Shown here: positions 52,836-60,497 of the stretch, one piece after another | How positions within the stretch are numbered: position 1 is the first letter of the stretch | Layout: each line of letters opens with the position of its first letter | Source of the DNA: Methanolobus sp. WCC4 | Lineage (GTDB): Archaea > Halobacteriota > Methanosarcinia > Methanosarcinales > Methanosarcinaceae | Assembly: GCF_038022665.1 (NCBI RefSeq) | Contig: NZ_CP150629.1 | Span: 1,842,480-1,906,479, forward strand | Length of the DNA stretch: 64,000 nt | Reading direction: 5' to 3' | Made by a program: the position numbers and the translations under genes | The notes under the pieces: generated by a model | Told to the model about the DNA's origin: nothing | What the model saw: the letters and a program-made list of their open reading frames with translations, nothing else | Databases searched by the model: none

Positions 52836-54047
52836 ATGATAGATGATATCAGGGTTGGAGCTCTAATTGCAGGCAGCAGCATAAAAAGAGGGAACAAAAA
52901 AACATTGGTATTCATTGTTTTTGTTCTTTCACTTATTTTTATGAACCTTGTATTCCTTCCATCGATGATAGGGGGAATGACTGTCCTGTTCACGGGTATC
53001 ATGCAGGATTATCCTTACGGGGATGTTGTTATCGAACCATCTGGCGATAATATGTACATCAACAATGCCGACAATGTCCTGCAGAAGGTCCGGGCTGTGG
53101 AAGGAGTAAGGGCTGCAACAAAAAGACTGGATGTTGGAGCATCCATCGAGCATAAACAAAACGTTGTGGGGGTAACGATAACGGGTCTAGTTCCCACAGA
53201 GGAGTATGAGATATCACAATACCCCTATAGTATCATTGAAGGAGATTTTCTGGGGGAGCTTTCCCGGGATGAGATCATCATTGGTGCTGCAATCGCAGGC
53301 ACAAGTACAACCTTTGGAGATATATATGATGATCTGGGTGAAGCCAGAGTTGGATCACTTGTTGAAGTAACATACAGTAACGGTGTGAAAAGGACCTATA
53401 AGGTCAAGGGTATCATGGAAGGAACATTTGAACTTGTTGACCTCAATGCCCTGGTTCACTACAAAGAGATCGAAGAAGTATATGGTCTGGAAGGGGATAA
53501 AGCCACCAGTGTGGTCGTAAGGGTTGATCAGCCGGGAAGTGAGGATCATATGAAGTACAAGATAAGGGATGCCGGTGTGAATGAGCAGGTATTCACATGG
53601 GCTGATAAATCCGAGACCATCATAAGACAAGCATTACAAAGTCTTGGTGCTCTGGACATAATGTCAAAGTTTGTGGGTTTGATCGTAGGGGCAGCATTGA
53701 TCCTGATCATAATCTACATCAACATACTTAACAGGAAAAAAGAGATCGGCATATTAAAAGCAATAGGCATTACACCGAGATCGATAGTACTGTCTTATGC
53801 TTTCCTTAGCATGTTCTATGTTTCTTTGGGGATACTTGCAGGATTGGTCCTATACCTCTCACTTATGCTTTACTTCCAGGCAAATCCTGTGACATTCTAT
53901 GAGACCATGGAAATAAGGCCACAGATAGATGTGATGCTGCTTATAGAGAGCATAGTTACCATGCTCACCCTGTCGGTGATAGCCGGAACCCTCCCTGCAT
54001 GGAGTGTGTCAAAGGAGAGTATACTCAAAGCCATATGGGGACGTTGA
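52836..54047 (+). CDS. ABC transporter permease, FtsX/MacB family
   Basis: A 403-residue permease with one N-terminal helix (LVFIVFVLSLIFMNLVFLP), a large outer domain (about residues 45-265, MacB-PCD type, with TGLVPTEEYEISQYPYSI and IIIGAAIAGT), and three C-terminal helices with the FtsX signature (LNRKKEIGILKAIGITPRSI). Together with the ATPase 1 nt downstream it makes a mechano-transmission type exporter like LolCDE or MacB. Substrates of such systems include lipoproteins and antibiotics; here it is unknown. Confidence 0.9.
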   Translation: MIDDIRVGALIAGSSIKRGNKKTLVFIVFVLSLIFMNLVFLPSMIGGMTVLFTGIMQDYPYGDVVIEPSGDNMYINNADNVLQKVRAVEGVRAATKRLDVGASIEHKQNVVGVTITGLVPTEEYEISQYPYSIIEGDFLGELSRDEIIIGAAIAGTSTTFGDIYDDLGEARVGSLVEVTYSNGVKRTYKVKGIMEGTFELVDLNALVHYKEIEEVYGLEGDKATSVVVRVDQPGSEDHMKYKIRDAGVNEQVFTWADKSETIIRQALQSLGALDIMSKFVGLIVGAALILIIIYINILNRKKEIGILKAIGITPRSIVLSYAFLSMFYVSLGILAGLVLYLSLMLYFQANPVTFYETMEIRPQIDVMLLIESIVTMLTLSVIAGTLPAWSVSKESILKAIWGR

Positions 54048-54048
54048 A

Positions 54049-54732
54049 ATGATCACGGTAAAGGACCTCAAAAGGTATTACGGCTCAGGGGATACGACCG
54101 TCAAGGCTCTTAATGGTGTTTCCTTCGAGATAAAGAAGGGAGAGTTCGTAGCCATCATGGGTGCGTCAGGAAGCGGAAAAACTACCCTCCTGAGAATACT
54201 GGCTCTGCTGGACGATGCGACAGGTGGCGAGTACACCATCCGTGGCCTGAAGGTTTCCAGTCTGCCTGAGGCGGAGAGAAGCTATTACAGGCTGACCCAG
54301 GTGGGTTATGTGTTCCAGGACTACGCGCTTATCAACGAGATGACCGCCGCAGAGAATGTGTATATCCTCTCAATGATGGAAGGAAAGTCAAAGAAAGAAT
54401 CCTATAAGACCGCCCTAGAGGCACTGGATAAGGTCGGCCTGAAGGACAAACATGACAGGATCCCTGATGAACTGTCAGGTGGGGAGAAACAGAGGGTGGC
54501 TATCGCAAGGGCAATAGCCAAAAAACCTGACATAATGTTCGCTGATGAACCCTGTGCGAACCTTGATACCAGGAACTCTGAGCAGGTGCTGGAAGTGTTC
54601 AAGGACCTGAACGACAACTATGGCCAGACCATTGTGATGGTAACGCATGAGCCATGGCATGTGAAGTACGTGGACCGTGTCATCACTTTCCAGGATGGTG
54701 TCCTGGTCAGTGATGAGTGGGTGGAACAATAA
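54049..54732 (+). CDS. ABC transporter ATPase, LolD/MacB type
   Basis: A 227-residue ATPase starting at ATG 54049, one nt after the permease stop. Walker A (GASGSGKTTLL) near residue 38, the Q-loop FQDYALINEMTAAENV, signature LSGGEKQRVAIARAIAKKPDIMFADEPCANLD with Walker B (quoted in parts), and the H-loop VMVTHE are present. It energises the FtsX-like permease upstream. A frame open upstream to 54004 is not used. Confidence 0.95.
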   Translation: MITVKDLKRYYGSGDTTVKALNGVSFEIKKGEFVAIMGASGSGKTTLLRILALLDDATGGEYTIRGLKVSSLPEAERSYYRLTQVGYVFQDYALINEMTAAENVYILSMMEGKSKKESYKTALEALDKVGLKDKHDRIPDELSGGEKQRVAIARAIAKKPDIMFADEPCANLDTRNSEQVLEVFKDLNDNYGQTIVMVTHEPWHVKYVDRVITFQDGVLVSDEWVEQ

Positions 54733-54739
54733 TCTTCTA

Positions 54740-56029
54740 TTACCTTGCTTCTGTTCCGATGGTTTCCTCTATCGCCAGAACAGGTTGCTCGATGACGCCC
54801 ATCACATTGACGATACCAAATATCACTCCAAGGACCATGCCACCAATTCCAAGGTACGCATAGGCATCATAGAGAGTTCCTGTCTTAAGGATTGGCTGGA
54901 TTATCAGTGGGCTCACGAGCTGACCGAGGAAGAGTACGGTGGTAAATCCTGAGAATATCCTTCCACGGGAATCCTCAGGTGCGATCCTTCCAAGCCAGCT
55001 AAGGTTCGTGGTGTTTATGACACCGAACGCAATGCCTGTTATTATCAGTCCTGCAATGAGTGATGGCATATCAGGTGCAATGGAGAGGATAAAGATTCCT
55101 GCTCCGAACATGATGAAGAAGAAGAGGTTCGTCTTCATCTCTGTAAGGAATCCTGAGACCTTTACCTGTCCCAGTGCTCCTACTGTTCCGAAAAGTCCGG
55201 GGATGGATATCAGAGCACCAATTAGAAGTGCCGATGTGATACCTTTTTCATCCAGGACGAACGGTAGTTTTGTAGGTACTGAGAAGAAGAGCACCATGAG
55301 CACGAATGTTGCTATGTAGATCATGACAATGCTTTTGAGTGGCAGCTTCTTCTCTTTGAAGTGCCTGTCAACATCAGGGTTCTCAGTGTGCCTGTCCTTT
55401 TCATTGCTGCTCTTTGACCCGCTGAGGGAGATCATTGCTCCCGGGATTATAAGAAGTGCTATGAGGTAAATGTAGAAAGGTGCATGCCAGCTTATATCTG
55501 CCAGGGCGCCGCCTGCCACTTCAAGGACCACAGCTCCGAAACCCATGCATGCGGATTGCAGCCCTATCTTCTTCTTGAGCTCGGCGCCGGAATAGTTGTC
55601 TGCCAGCAGGGCGGTGGCACAGATGGTCATTCCTGCGATACCGACACCCAGCAATATCCTGAAGGCCAGTATAAGATAGAGTGAATTGAGAATAGCACCG
55701 GTGGCTCCTACAAACGCAAAGATCGCAAGGGCTATCATGAGTATGTTCTTCCTGCTGTATCTGTCAGCCATGATGCCGATGAAAGGGGAGCTAAGAATGA
55801 TACCAAGTGCCGGTAATGTGACCACCATGGAGACCAGCAGACCTGCGTTCGGTACGTCTGAGAAGAATTCCAGCATCTCCGGCAGTGCGGGTGCAACAGC
55901 AGCCGAACCCATGATAGTGAGCATGGATGCGCTGAGGATGACAATGATCTTTAAGGTCTCGTATCCGGACCTTTGCTTTGAATTCTGTTTTTGATCATTT
56001 ACTGGTCTTTCAGTGGAAATTCCTTCCAT
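54740..56029 (-). CDS. major facilitator superfamily drug/sugar exporter
   Basis: A 429-residue MFS protein with 12 membrane segments. The loop 2-3 motif GIMADRYSRKNILMIAL near residue 85 and FRILLGVGIAGMTICATALLADNY (motif C-like) near 130 fit drug:H+ antiporters. A charged linker (SGSKSSNEKDRHTENPDVDRHF) separates the halves. It starts 31 nt inside the MarR gene end, a coupled MarR-MFS unit, which usually means export of a toxic compound under MarR control. It converges with the ABC ATPase. Confidence 0.92.
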   Translation of the reverse strand: MEGISTERPVNDQKQNSKQRSGYETLKIIVILSASMLTIMGSAAVAPALPEMLEFFSDVPNAGLLVSMVVTLPALGIILSSPFIGIMADRYSRKNILMIALAIFAFVGATGAILNSLYLILAFRILLGVGIAGMTICATALLADNYSGAELKKKIGLQSACMGFGAVVLEVAGGALADISWHAPFYIYLIALLIIPGAMISLSGSKSSNEKDRHTENPDVDRHFKEKKLPLKSIVMIYIATFVLMVLFFSVPTKLPFVLDEKGITSALLIGALISIPGLFGTVGALGQVKVSGFLTEMKTNLFFFIMFGAGIFILSIAPDMPSLIAGLIITGIAFGVINTTNLSWLGRIAPEDSRGRIFSGFTTVLFLGQLVSPLIIQPILKTGTLYDAYAYLGIGGMVLGVIFGIVNVMGVIEQPVLAIEETIGTEAR

Positions 56030-56472
56030 TTTCTGTCACCTTTTTCGTAAGCATTTGCATAGCTGTTCTGCGCTATCTTGCGGAGCAATGCCTTTGCCTG
56101 TTCTTTTTCTTCTTCTGTAAAGTCTCTTAAAACAGCTTCTTCCCATTCTCTGTCTATGTTCTCCACCAGAGGAATGAGCTCTTCACCTTTCTCGGTCAGA
56201 TAAACGAGCACAGCCCTACGGTTATTTTCATCCGGGATACGTCTGACAATACCATTTTTCTCAAGAATGTTCACAGCTCTGGCAACGGTTCCTTTGTCAA
56301 TGAGCAGTGATCCGGCAAGGAAATCCTGTGTAATACCCTGCTGGTCGGCAAGTACCATGAGTACATGGAACTGGCCTGATGAGAGTCCAAGCTCTTTCAT
56401 CTGGTTGTTTATTCTCACAAAATGACTGCGATAGGTCATTGAGATGTATGCTCCGAGGGGTATGTATTTCAT
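55999..56472 (-). CDS. MarR-family regulator of the MFS exporter
   Basis: A 157-residue MarR protein: LGLSSGQFHVLMVLADQQGITQDFLAGSLLIDKGTVARAVNILEKNGIVRRIPDENNRRAVLVYLTEKG holds the recognition helix and wing (residues 32-103, quoted in parts), flanked by dimer helices. Such a protein represses its own operon and the downstream transporter until a ligand binds. A palindrome TGTTGT-C-ACAACA lies 34 nt upstream of its start. Confidence 0.9.
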   Translation of the reverse strand: MKYIPLGAYISMTYRSHFVRINNQMKELGLSSGQFHVLMVLADQQGITQDFLAGSLLIDKGTVARAVNILEKNGIVRRIPDENNRRAVLVYLTEKGEELIPLVENIDREWEEAVLRDFTEEEKEQAKALLRKIAQNSYANAYEKGDRKWKEFPLKDQ

Positions 56473-56506
56473 TTGTTTTCCTCTGGTTTGATGATGTCAA
56501 GGCAAC

Positions 56507-56519
56507 TGTTGTCACAACA
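56507..56519. promoter_or_regulatory. TGTTGT-C-ACAACA palindrome upstream of marR-MFS
   Basis: A perfect 13-nt palindrome 34 nt before the MarR start. Its half-site and flanking CAAC resemble the longer inverted repeat at 57002-57025, so the same regulator may bind both. Confidence 0.5.
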
Positions 56520-56661
56520 ACCTCATAGTAATTTAATATTTAATTATTTTGATAAGTAAATGTGATATGGACCGGATGATGAATGTCCGGGACCAAAAAC
56601 AAGGAATATTAGAGGAATGCGAACAACATGATGTTAGCAACCTCTTTTTCTTTGATATGGG

Positions 56662-56982
56662 TCAGTTGCAGAAATTATCAAGTCTTTTCAATAACAGTTT
56701 CCCATTTTCATTGACGATATACTTTTTCCATGTTGTTTTTTCAGGATTAAGACATGTAATGAAGCCCTTTTCCCTGAATTCCTTTAGAGCATGACTTATG
56801 TTCTGTATGGACCTGCTTGTTTCCTGTGCTATGAAAGATGCTTTCAGTACCGAATGCCTTTTCATGGATTCCATCAGGATCACTCGCCGGTCAACGTCGA
56901 ATACCCACGCAAAAAGTTCATCATCAGACATGCTGCTCAGATCATTTGTATCTGATCTCAATGTTTCTCTCAATTGTGACAT
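56662..56982 (-). CDS. winged-helix DNA-binding protein
   Basis: A 106-residue regulator: acidic start, then VILMESMKRHSVLKASFIAQETSRSIQNISHALKEFREKGFITCLNPEKTTWKKYIVNENGKLLL (helix-turn-helix and wing, residues 34-98, quoted in parts). This fits the archaeal small wHTH/PadR-like group. It has a strong inverted repeat about 20 nt upstream of its start, suggesting autoregulation. It sits between the MarR-MFS pair and a methyltransferase read the other way. Confidence 0.8.
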   Translation of the reverse strand: MSQLRETLRSDTNDLSSMSDDELFAWVFDVDRRVILMESMKRHSVLKASFIAQETSRSIQNISHALKEFREKGFITCLNPEKTTWKKYIVNENGKLLLKRLDNFCN

Positions 56983-57001
56983 AATAATTCATCCGTTTTT
57001 C

Positions 57002-57025
57002 CAACAGTTGTTTGAACAACTGTTG
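57002..57025. promoter_or_regulatory. 11-bp inverted repeat CAACAGTTGTT / AACAACTGTTG
   Basis: Perfect arms of 11 bp with a two-nt spacer, 20 nt upstream of the winged-helix gene and 200 nt before the divergent methyltransferase. An AACAACT/AGTTGTT pair at 57138-57144 and 57165-57171 may be a weaker related site closer to the methyltransferase. A likely operator. Confidence 0.65.
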
Positions 57026-57227
57026 TTAAGACAACAATAATACTATATCTGATACTTAAAGATTGCTTCTTTTAAGAAAGTTATGATCTATAACGTAACA
57101 CTTAAATTAGCATACTTCATTACTTATTTTGATGAACAACAACTAAGCATTCTGTTCTATTGAAAGTTGTTAGCGGTTAATCGAAGATCTCGAGTCCCGG
57201 GACTTATCCCTGAAGGAGGGCTCGCTT

Positions 57228-58085
57228 ATGAATTTAACAGATATTATTGAGTTTACACAGAAGCCACAGCTATACGCTGAAGGAAATGCGGTTATGTGGA
57301 CGGATGCCCACATTTCGGAACAGTTGTTGAACATCCACCTTAACCCGGATATCGATCTGGCAAGCCGGAAAAGGTCAAGTATCGAGATCACGGTTGACTG
57401 GATCTTTGATTCGGTCAACATGGAAAAGATGAACATCCTCGGCCTCGGATGCGGTCCGGGCCTGTATTGCGAGATGATGGCCGAAAGAGGCCACCGGGTC
57501 ACAGGTGTTGATTTCTCTAAGAATTCCATTGAATATGCCAGAAGGCAGGCCAGAAGCAAAGGTCTGGATATCGAGTATGTGAACCAGAACTATCTCGAAC
57601 TCACGGAGGAGAACAGGTACGACCTTGTGATGATGGTCTTCACAGATCTCGGTGTCCTGAAACCACATGAAAGGGAGATACTCATCAGGAACGTCCATAG
57701 GGCCTTAAAGCCGGGAGGAACCTTCATCTTTGATGTCCTGAGCGACCTTGACCTCGAAACTAAGGTCTCGGAAAGGTCGTGGGAGATGGAAGAGAGCGGC
57801 TTCTGGAAGGACAGCCCATACCTGACACTCTCGGATTCTTTCCTGTACCCTGAAGAGAAGGTGATACTGTACCAGCATATCGTGATGGACGAGTCTGACA
57901 ATTCCAGTGTCTATCGCTTCTGGACACATTTCTTTGCGTCAGATGATTTGAAACCGATGCTTGAGCCGGAGGGCTTTGAGGACATCGAATGTTTTGATGA
58001 TGTGCTGCCAGACATTGATATGTGGAACGGGGAGAATGTGCTGTTCTGTAGATCAAGGAAGGTTATTGGGGAAATGGATGCCTGA
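57228..58085 (+). CDS. class I SAM-dependent methyltransferase
   Basis: A 285-residue soluble methyltransferase: MNILGLGCGPGLYCEMMAERGHRVTGVDFSKNSIEYARRQ (motif I and post-I, residues 66-105, quoted in parts), YDLVMMVFTDLGVLKP near 142, and VHRALKPGGTFIFDVLSDLDLETK. The C-terminal part has SDDLKPMLEPEGFEDIECFDDV as in the small-molecule Methyltransf_25 group. The start follows a strong AAGGAGGG. The substrate is unknown; the neighbours (winged-helix gene, pseudogene) give no hint. Confidence 0.9.
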   Translation: MNLTDIIEFTQKPQLYAEGNAVMWTDAHISEQLLNIHLNPDIDLASRKRSSIEITVDWIFDSVNMEKMNILGLGCGPGLYCEMMAERGHRVTGVDFSKNSIEYARRQARSKGLDIEYVNQNYLELTEENRYDLVMMVFTDLGVLKPHEREILIRNVHRALKPGGTFIFDVLSDLDLETKVSERSWEMEESGFWKDSPYLTLSDSFLYPEEKVILYQHIVMDESDNSSVYRFWTHFFASDDLKPMLEPEGFEDIECFDDVLPDIDMWNGENVLFCRSRKVIGEMDA

Positions 58086-58091
58086 GGGCAT

Positions 58092-58545
58092 CTATTTCTT
58101 GTTTTCTTTTTTCAACACCTGACCTTTTTCCGTTAACCTGTACTTTTGTATCCGGCTTGTGGGTTTATCCGGGATTGTCATTTCAATGATTCCAGATTCC
58201 AGTGCAGGTAAAAGATAATGTTTTCTGAAATGCTTTCTATTTTTTTAAGTTTAGAGCATCTTGAAGTTCTTTTCTAGTCTTTTCACCAATAATAGTATTA
58301 ACCAGAATAATTTCTGTGGTGACTTCCGTGGTGACTTCCGTGGTGACTTCCGTGGTGACTTCCGTGGTGACTTCCGTGGTGACTTCCGTGGTGACTTCTC
58401 CAGCTTTTCCTTTTCTTTGCAGGAGGAGCACGAAAGAACCGTTCTTCAATCAGAATTCCGGCTCTTTCATATCATGCTTTCTGCAGAGTTCGATCATATC
58501 CTTCATTTTATTTCCAAAAGGATTACTGAGGCAATGAAGCTTTAA
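58092..58545 (-). pseudogene. broken C-terminal end of an AlbA_2/RecG-like ATP-binding regulator
   Basis: Read on the minus strand, pieces in two frames join into the known C-terminus of this Methanosarcinales family: NKMKDMIELCRKHDMKEPEF, a stop codon near 58461, LKNGSFVLLLQRKGKAGE, seven TTEV repeats, [17 protein letters not shown], a frameshift at an A-run near 58247-58253, then [20 protein letters not shown] and the end ...[13 protein letters not shown]. The N-terminal AlbA_2 domain is missing. So this is a decayed gene with at least a stop, a frameshift and a large 5' loss. Confidence 0.72.
58316..58399. repeat. 12-nt tandem repeat, seven units
   Basis: GTGGTGACTTCC repeated seven times (the last unit ends in T), coding for TTEV repeats on the minus strand within the pseudogene at 58092. 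Repeats of this kind are common in the linker of the family and can change copy number by slippage. Only the last unit has a variation, which suggests recent expansion. Confidence 0.9.
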
Positions 58546-58826
58546 TAAAGCTTCTTTTTTCAATTAAACGACATAATGAAGCTTTTCTTGCTAAGTATGC
58601 TTATATTAAAAACGGAGAATCAGTGATCTGTCAGAAAGCACTGGCAAATATTCAGACAATACCTAAGCCTCAATGTGGCCTGACCAAAATAGTGACGGAG
58701 AAAATAAATGAAGTACACATTCCTGAAAACAGTGGCCTGTATATCGTTAATATTCGAGTGCATTGGGTTGTATTGGCTGAAAAATACAATGATGATCGTA
58801 TAAAGAAAGAAAAGGAGGGAAATTTT

Positions 58827-60230
58827 ATGAAAAACTTAAAAATCTATTCGCTAATGGTATTTCTTGTACTATTGGTTTTTACTTCCGGTTGTATTGGTAC
58901 CCAGGATGATCAAACAGCCACCGATTCAGATTCATCTGATGCATCCGATGTTCAAATGGAAGATGCACAGGCTGAAATGGACGGGAATATGACCCCACCT
59001 GACGGGATGCCAGATGGTGAAATGGGAATGCCTCCAGGTGGAGAAGGCGGTTCTGCCAGCGTAGATACCGGTACCGGGGCATATGTTCTGGCTGATGGTG
59101 AAGAGCTGACCGAAGGAACATATACATCTTCAAATGACGATGAGAATGCGATAAGGGCTGAAGGCGAGGTTACTGCAACACTTACCGATGTAAGCGTAGA
59201 GAAAACAGATGGTTCTGCATCAAGCAGTGATGCATCAAGTTTCTATGGTCTGAATGCAGCAATCCTTGCGCTTGATAATGCGGTCCTTAACATCAATGGC
59301 GGTACGGTCACAGCTACAACTGAAGGTTCCAATGGTGTCTTTGCATACGATGGTGCAACGATCTACATAGAGGATACCGAGATAACTGTAACTGGCGGAA
59401 ATGCCGGCGGTATCGAAGTTGCCGGTGGCGGAACAATGTATGCAAGCAACCTCAATGTCTTTTCAGCAGTGAAAGCTGCAATACGCAGTGACCGTGGCGG
59501 CGGAACAATGGTCGTTGATGGCGGTACATACACAACCAGTGGAAGCTCAGGTGCTCCTGCGATCTACAGCACAGCAGATGTTACAGTAAGCAATGCAATA
59601 CTTACAGCTGAGACCTCTGAAGCAGTTGTTGTTGAAGGACTGAACTCAGTTACGATCAATGATTGTGATGTATCAGGAAATATGGAAGGTGTATATGGTG
59701 ATGAAGGTTCAGAGAACATCCATAATGTGATGCTATACCAGAGTATGTCCGGTGATGCAGAGGTCGGAACCAGCTCATTCACAATGACCGGCGGGTCCCT
59801 TGTATCTAACAATGGGGACATGTTCTATGTCACAAATACTGAAAGTGTCATCACACTGAACAACGTTGACCTGACCCTTGCTGAAGACACATACCTGATC
59901 CTGATCGCAGGTAATGATGGTTCAAGAGGCTGGGGAACCGAAGGTTCCAATGGCGGTACCTGTGATGTCAACTTCAATGAGCAGACTGCAACAGGTGACA
60001 TTATGGTCGACTCCATCTCTGAAATGACCCTGACCCTTTCAGACGGAACATCATACACCGGTGCAATAAACACCGACGGAACAGAAGCTTCTGTGCTCTC
60101 TGTAACCATCGACGATACAAGCATATGGACACTCAGCGGTGACAGCTACATTACAGAACTAAGTGGAAATACCGACAACATCGAGTTGAACGGTTACACA
60201 CTGTATGTAGATGGAGTCGCTTTCGAGTAA
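58827..60230 (+). CDS. secreted lipoprotein with beta-helix repeats
   Basis: A 467-residue protein. Signal peptide MKNLKIYSLMVFLVLLVF followed by TSGC (lipobox, Cys22), then an acidic, methionine- and proline-rich linker (PDGMPDGEMGMPPGGEGG), and about 360 residues of short repeats with turns such as NGGTV, DGATIYIEDTEITVTGG, TMYASNLNVFSA and VVDGGTYTTSGS, typical of a right-handed parallel beta-helix. Such proteins bind or hydrolyse polysaccharides, or act as adhesins. The start follows AAGGAGGG; the frame extends upstream without good coding features. Likely anchored outside the cell. Confidence 0.85.
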   Translation: MKNLKIYSLMVFLVLLVFTSGCIGTQDDQTATDSDSSDASDVQMEDAQAEMDGNMTPPDGMPDGEMGMPPGGEGGSASVDTGTGAYVLADGEELTEGTYTSSNDDENAIRAEGEVTATLTDVSVEKTDGSASSSDASSFYGLNAAILALDNAVLNINGGTVTATTEGSNGVFAYDGATIYIEDTEITVTGGNAGGIEVAGGGTMYASNLNVFSAVKAAIRSDRGGGTMVVDGGTYTTSGSSGAPAIYSTADVTVSNAILTAETSEAVVVEGLNSVTINDCDVSGNMEGVYGDEGSENIHNVMLYQSMSGDAEVGTSSFTMTGGSLVSNNGDMFYVTNTESVITLNNVDLTLAEDTYLILIAGNDGSRGWGTEGSNGGTCDVNFNEQTATGDIMVDSISEMTLTLSDGTSYTGAINTDGTEASVLSVTIDDTSIWTLSGDSYITELSGNTDNIELNGYTLYVDGVAFE

Positions 60231-60243
60231 GTCTTTTGAGAAT

Positions 60244-60275
60244 GGAGGGGGAGTTTCCTCCTCTGTTGTTTTTTG
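60244..60275 (+). terminator. hairpin and T-run after the lipoprotein gene
   Basis: GGAGG (60244-60248) and CCTCC (60257-60261) form a short stem followed by TCTGTTGTTTTTTG. Placement 14 nt after the stop fits a plus-strand terminator. Confidence 0.5.
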
Positions 60276-60456
60276 TTATCTTCTGGCATTTATTTTATAA
60301 TTTGAACTTATTTCTTCATGGGTGTACTTTTAAGAAAAATAAGTCAAATGTAGCGTTCAATTAAAACTTCATTAGCTACTACACTAAAAAAAGATTGTCT
60401 TTTGAAAATGTTGGATTATATATCCAAAAAACAAGCCTAAAAATAATTAGATGAAA

Positions 60457-60476
60457 AATGCACCTGATGGTGCATT
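60457..60476 (-). terminator. hairpin AATGCACC-TGAT-GGTGCATT after the protease gene
   Basis: A perfect eight-bp stem with a four-nt loop. On the minus strand it is followed by TTTCATCTAATTATTTTT, so it probably terminates the protease transcript that ends at 60498. Confidence 0.65.
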
Positions 60477-60497
60477 CATAATTGATGTTTTTTCATC

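Noticed and set aside
58316-58399. CRISPR array
   Set aside because: The units are 12 nt and contiguous with no spacers, and they encode a protein repeat.
58260-58537. Plus-strand frames made of FRGD and SVVT repeats
   Set aside because: These are shadows of the 12-nt tandem repeat; the minus strand matches a known protein family end, the plus strand does not.
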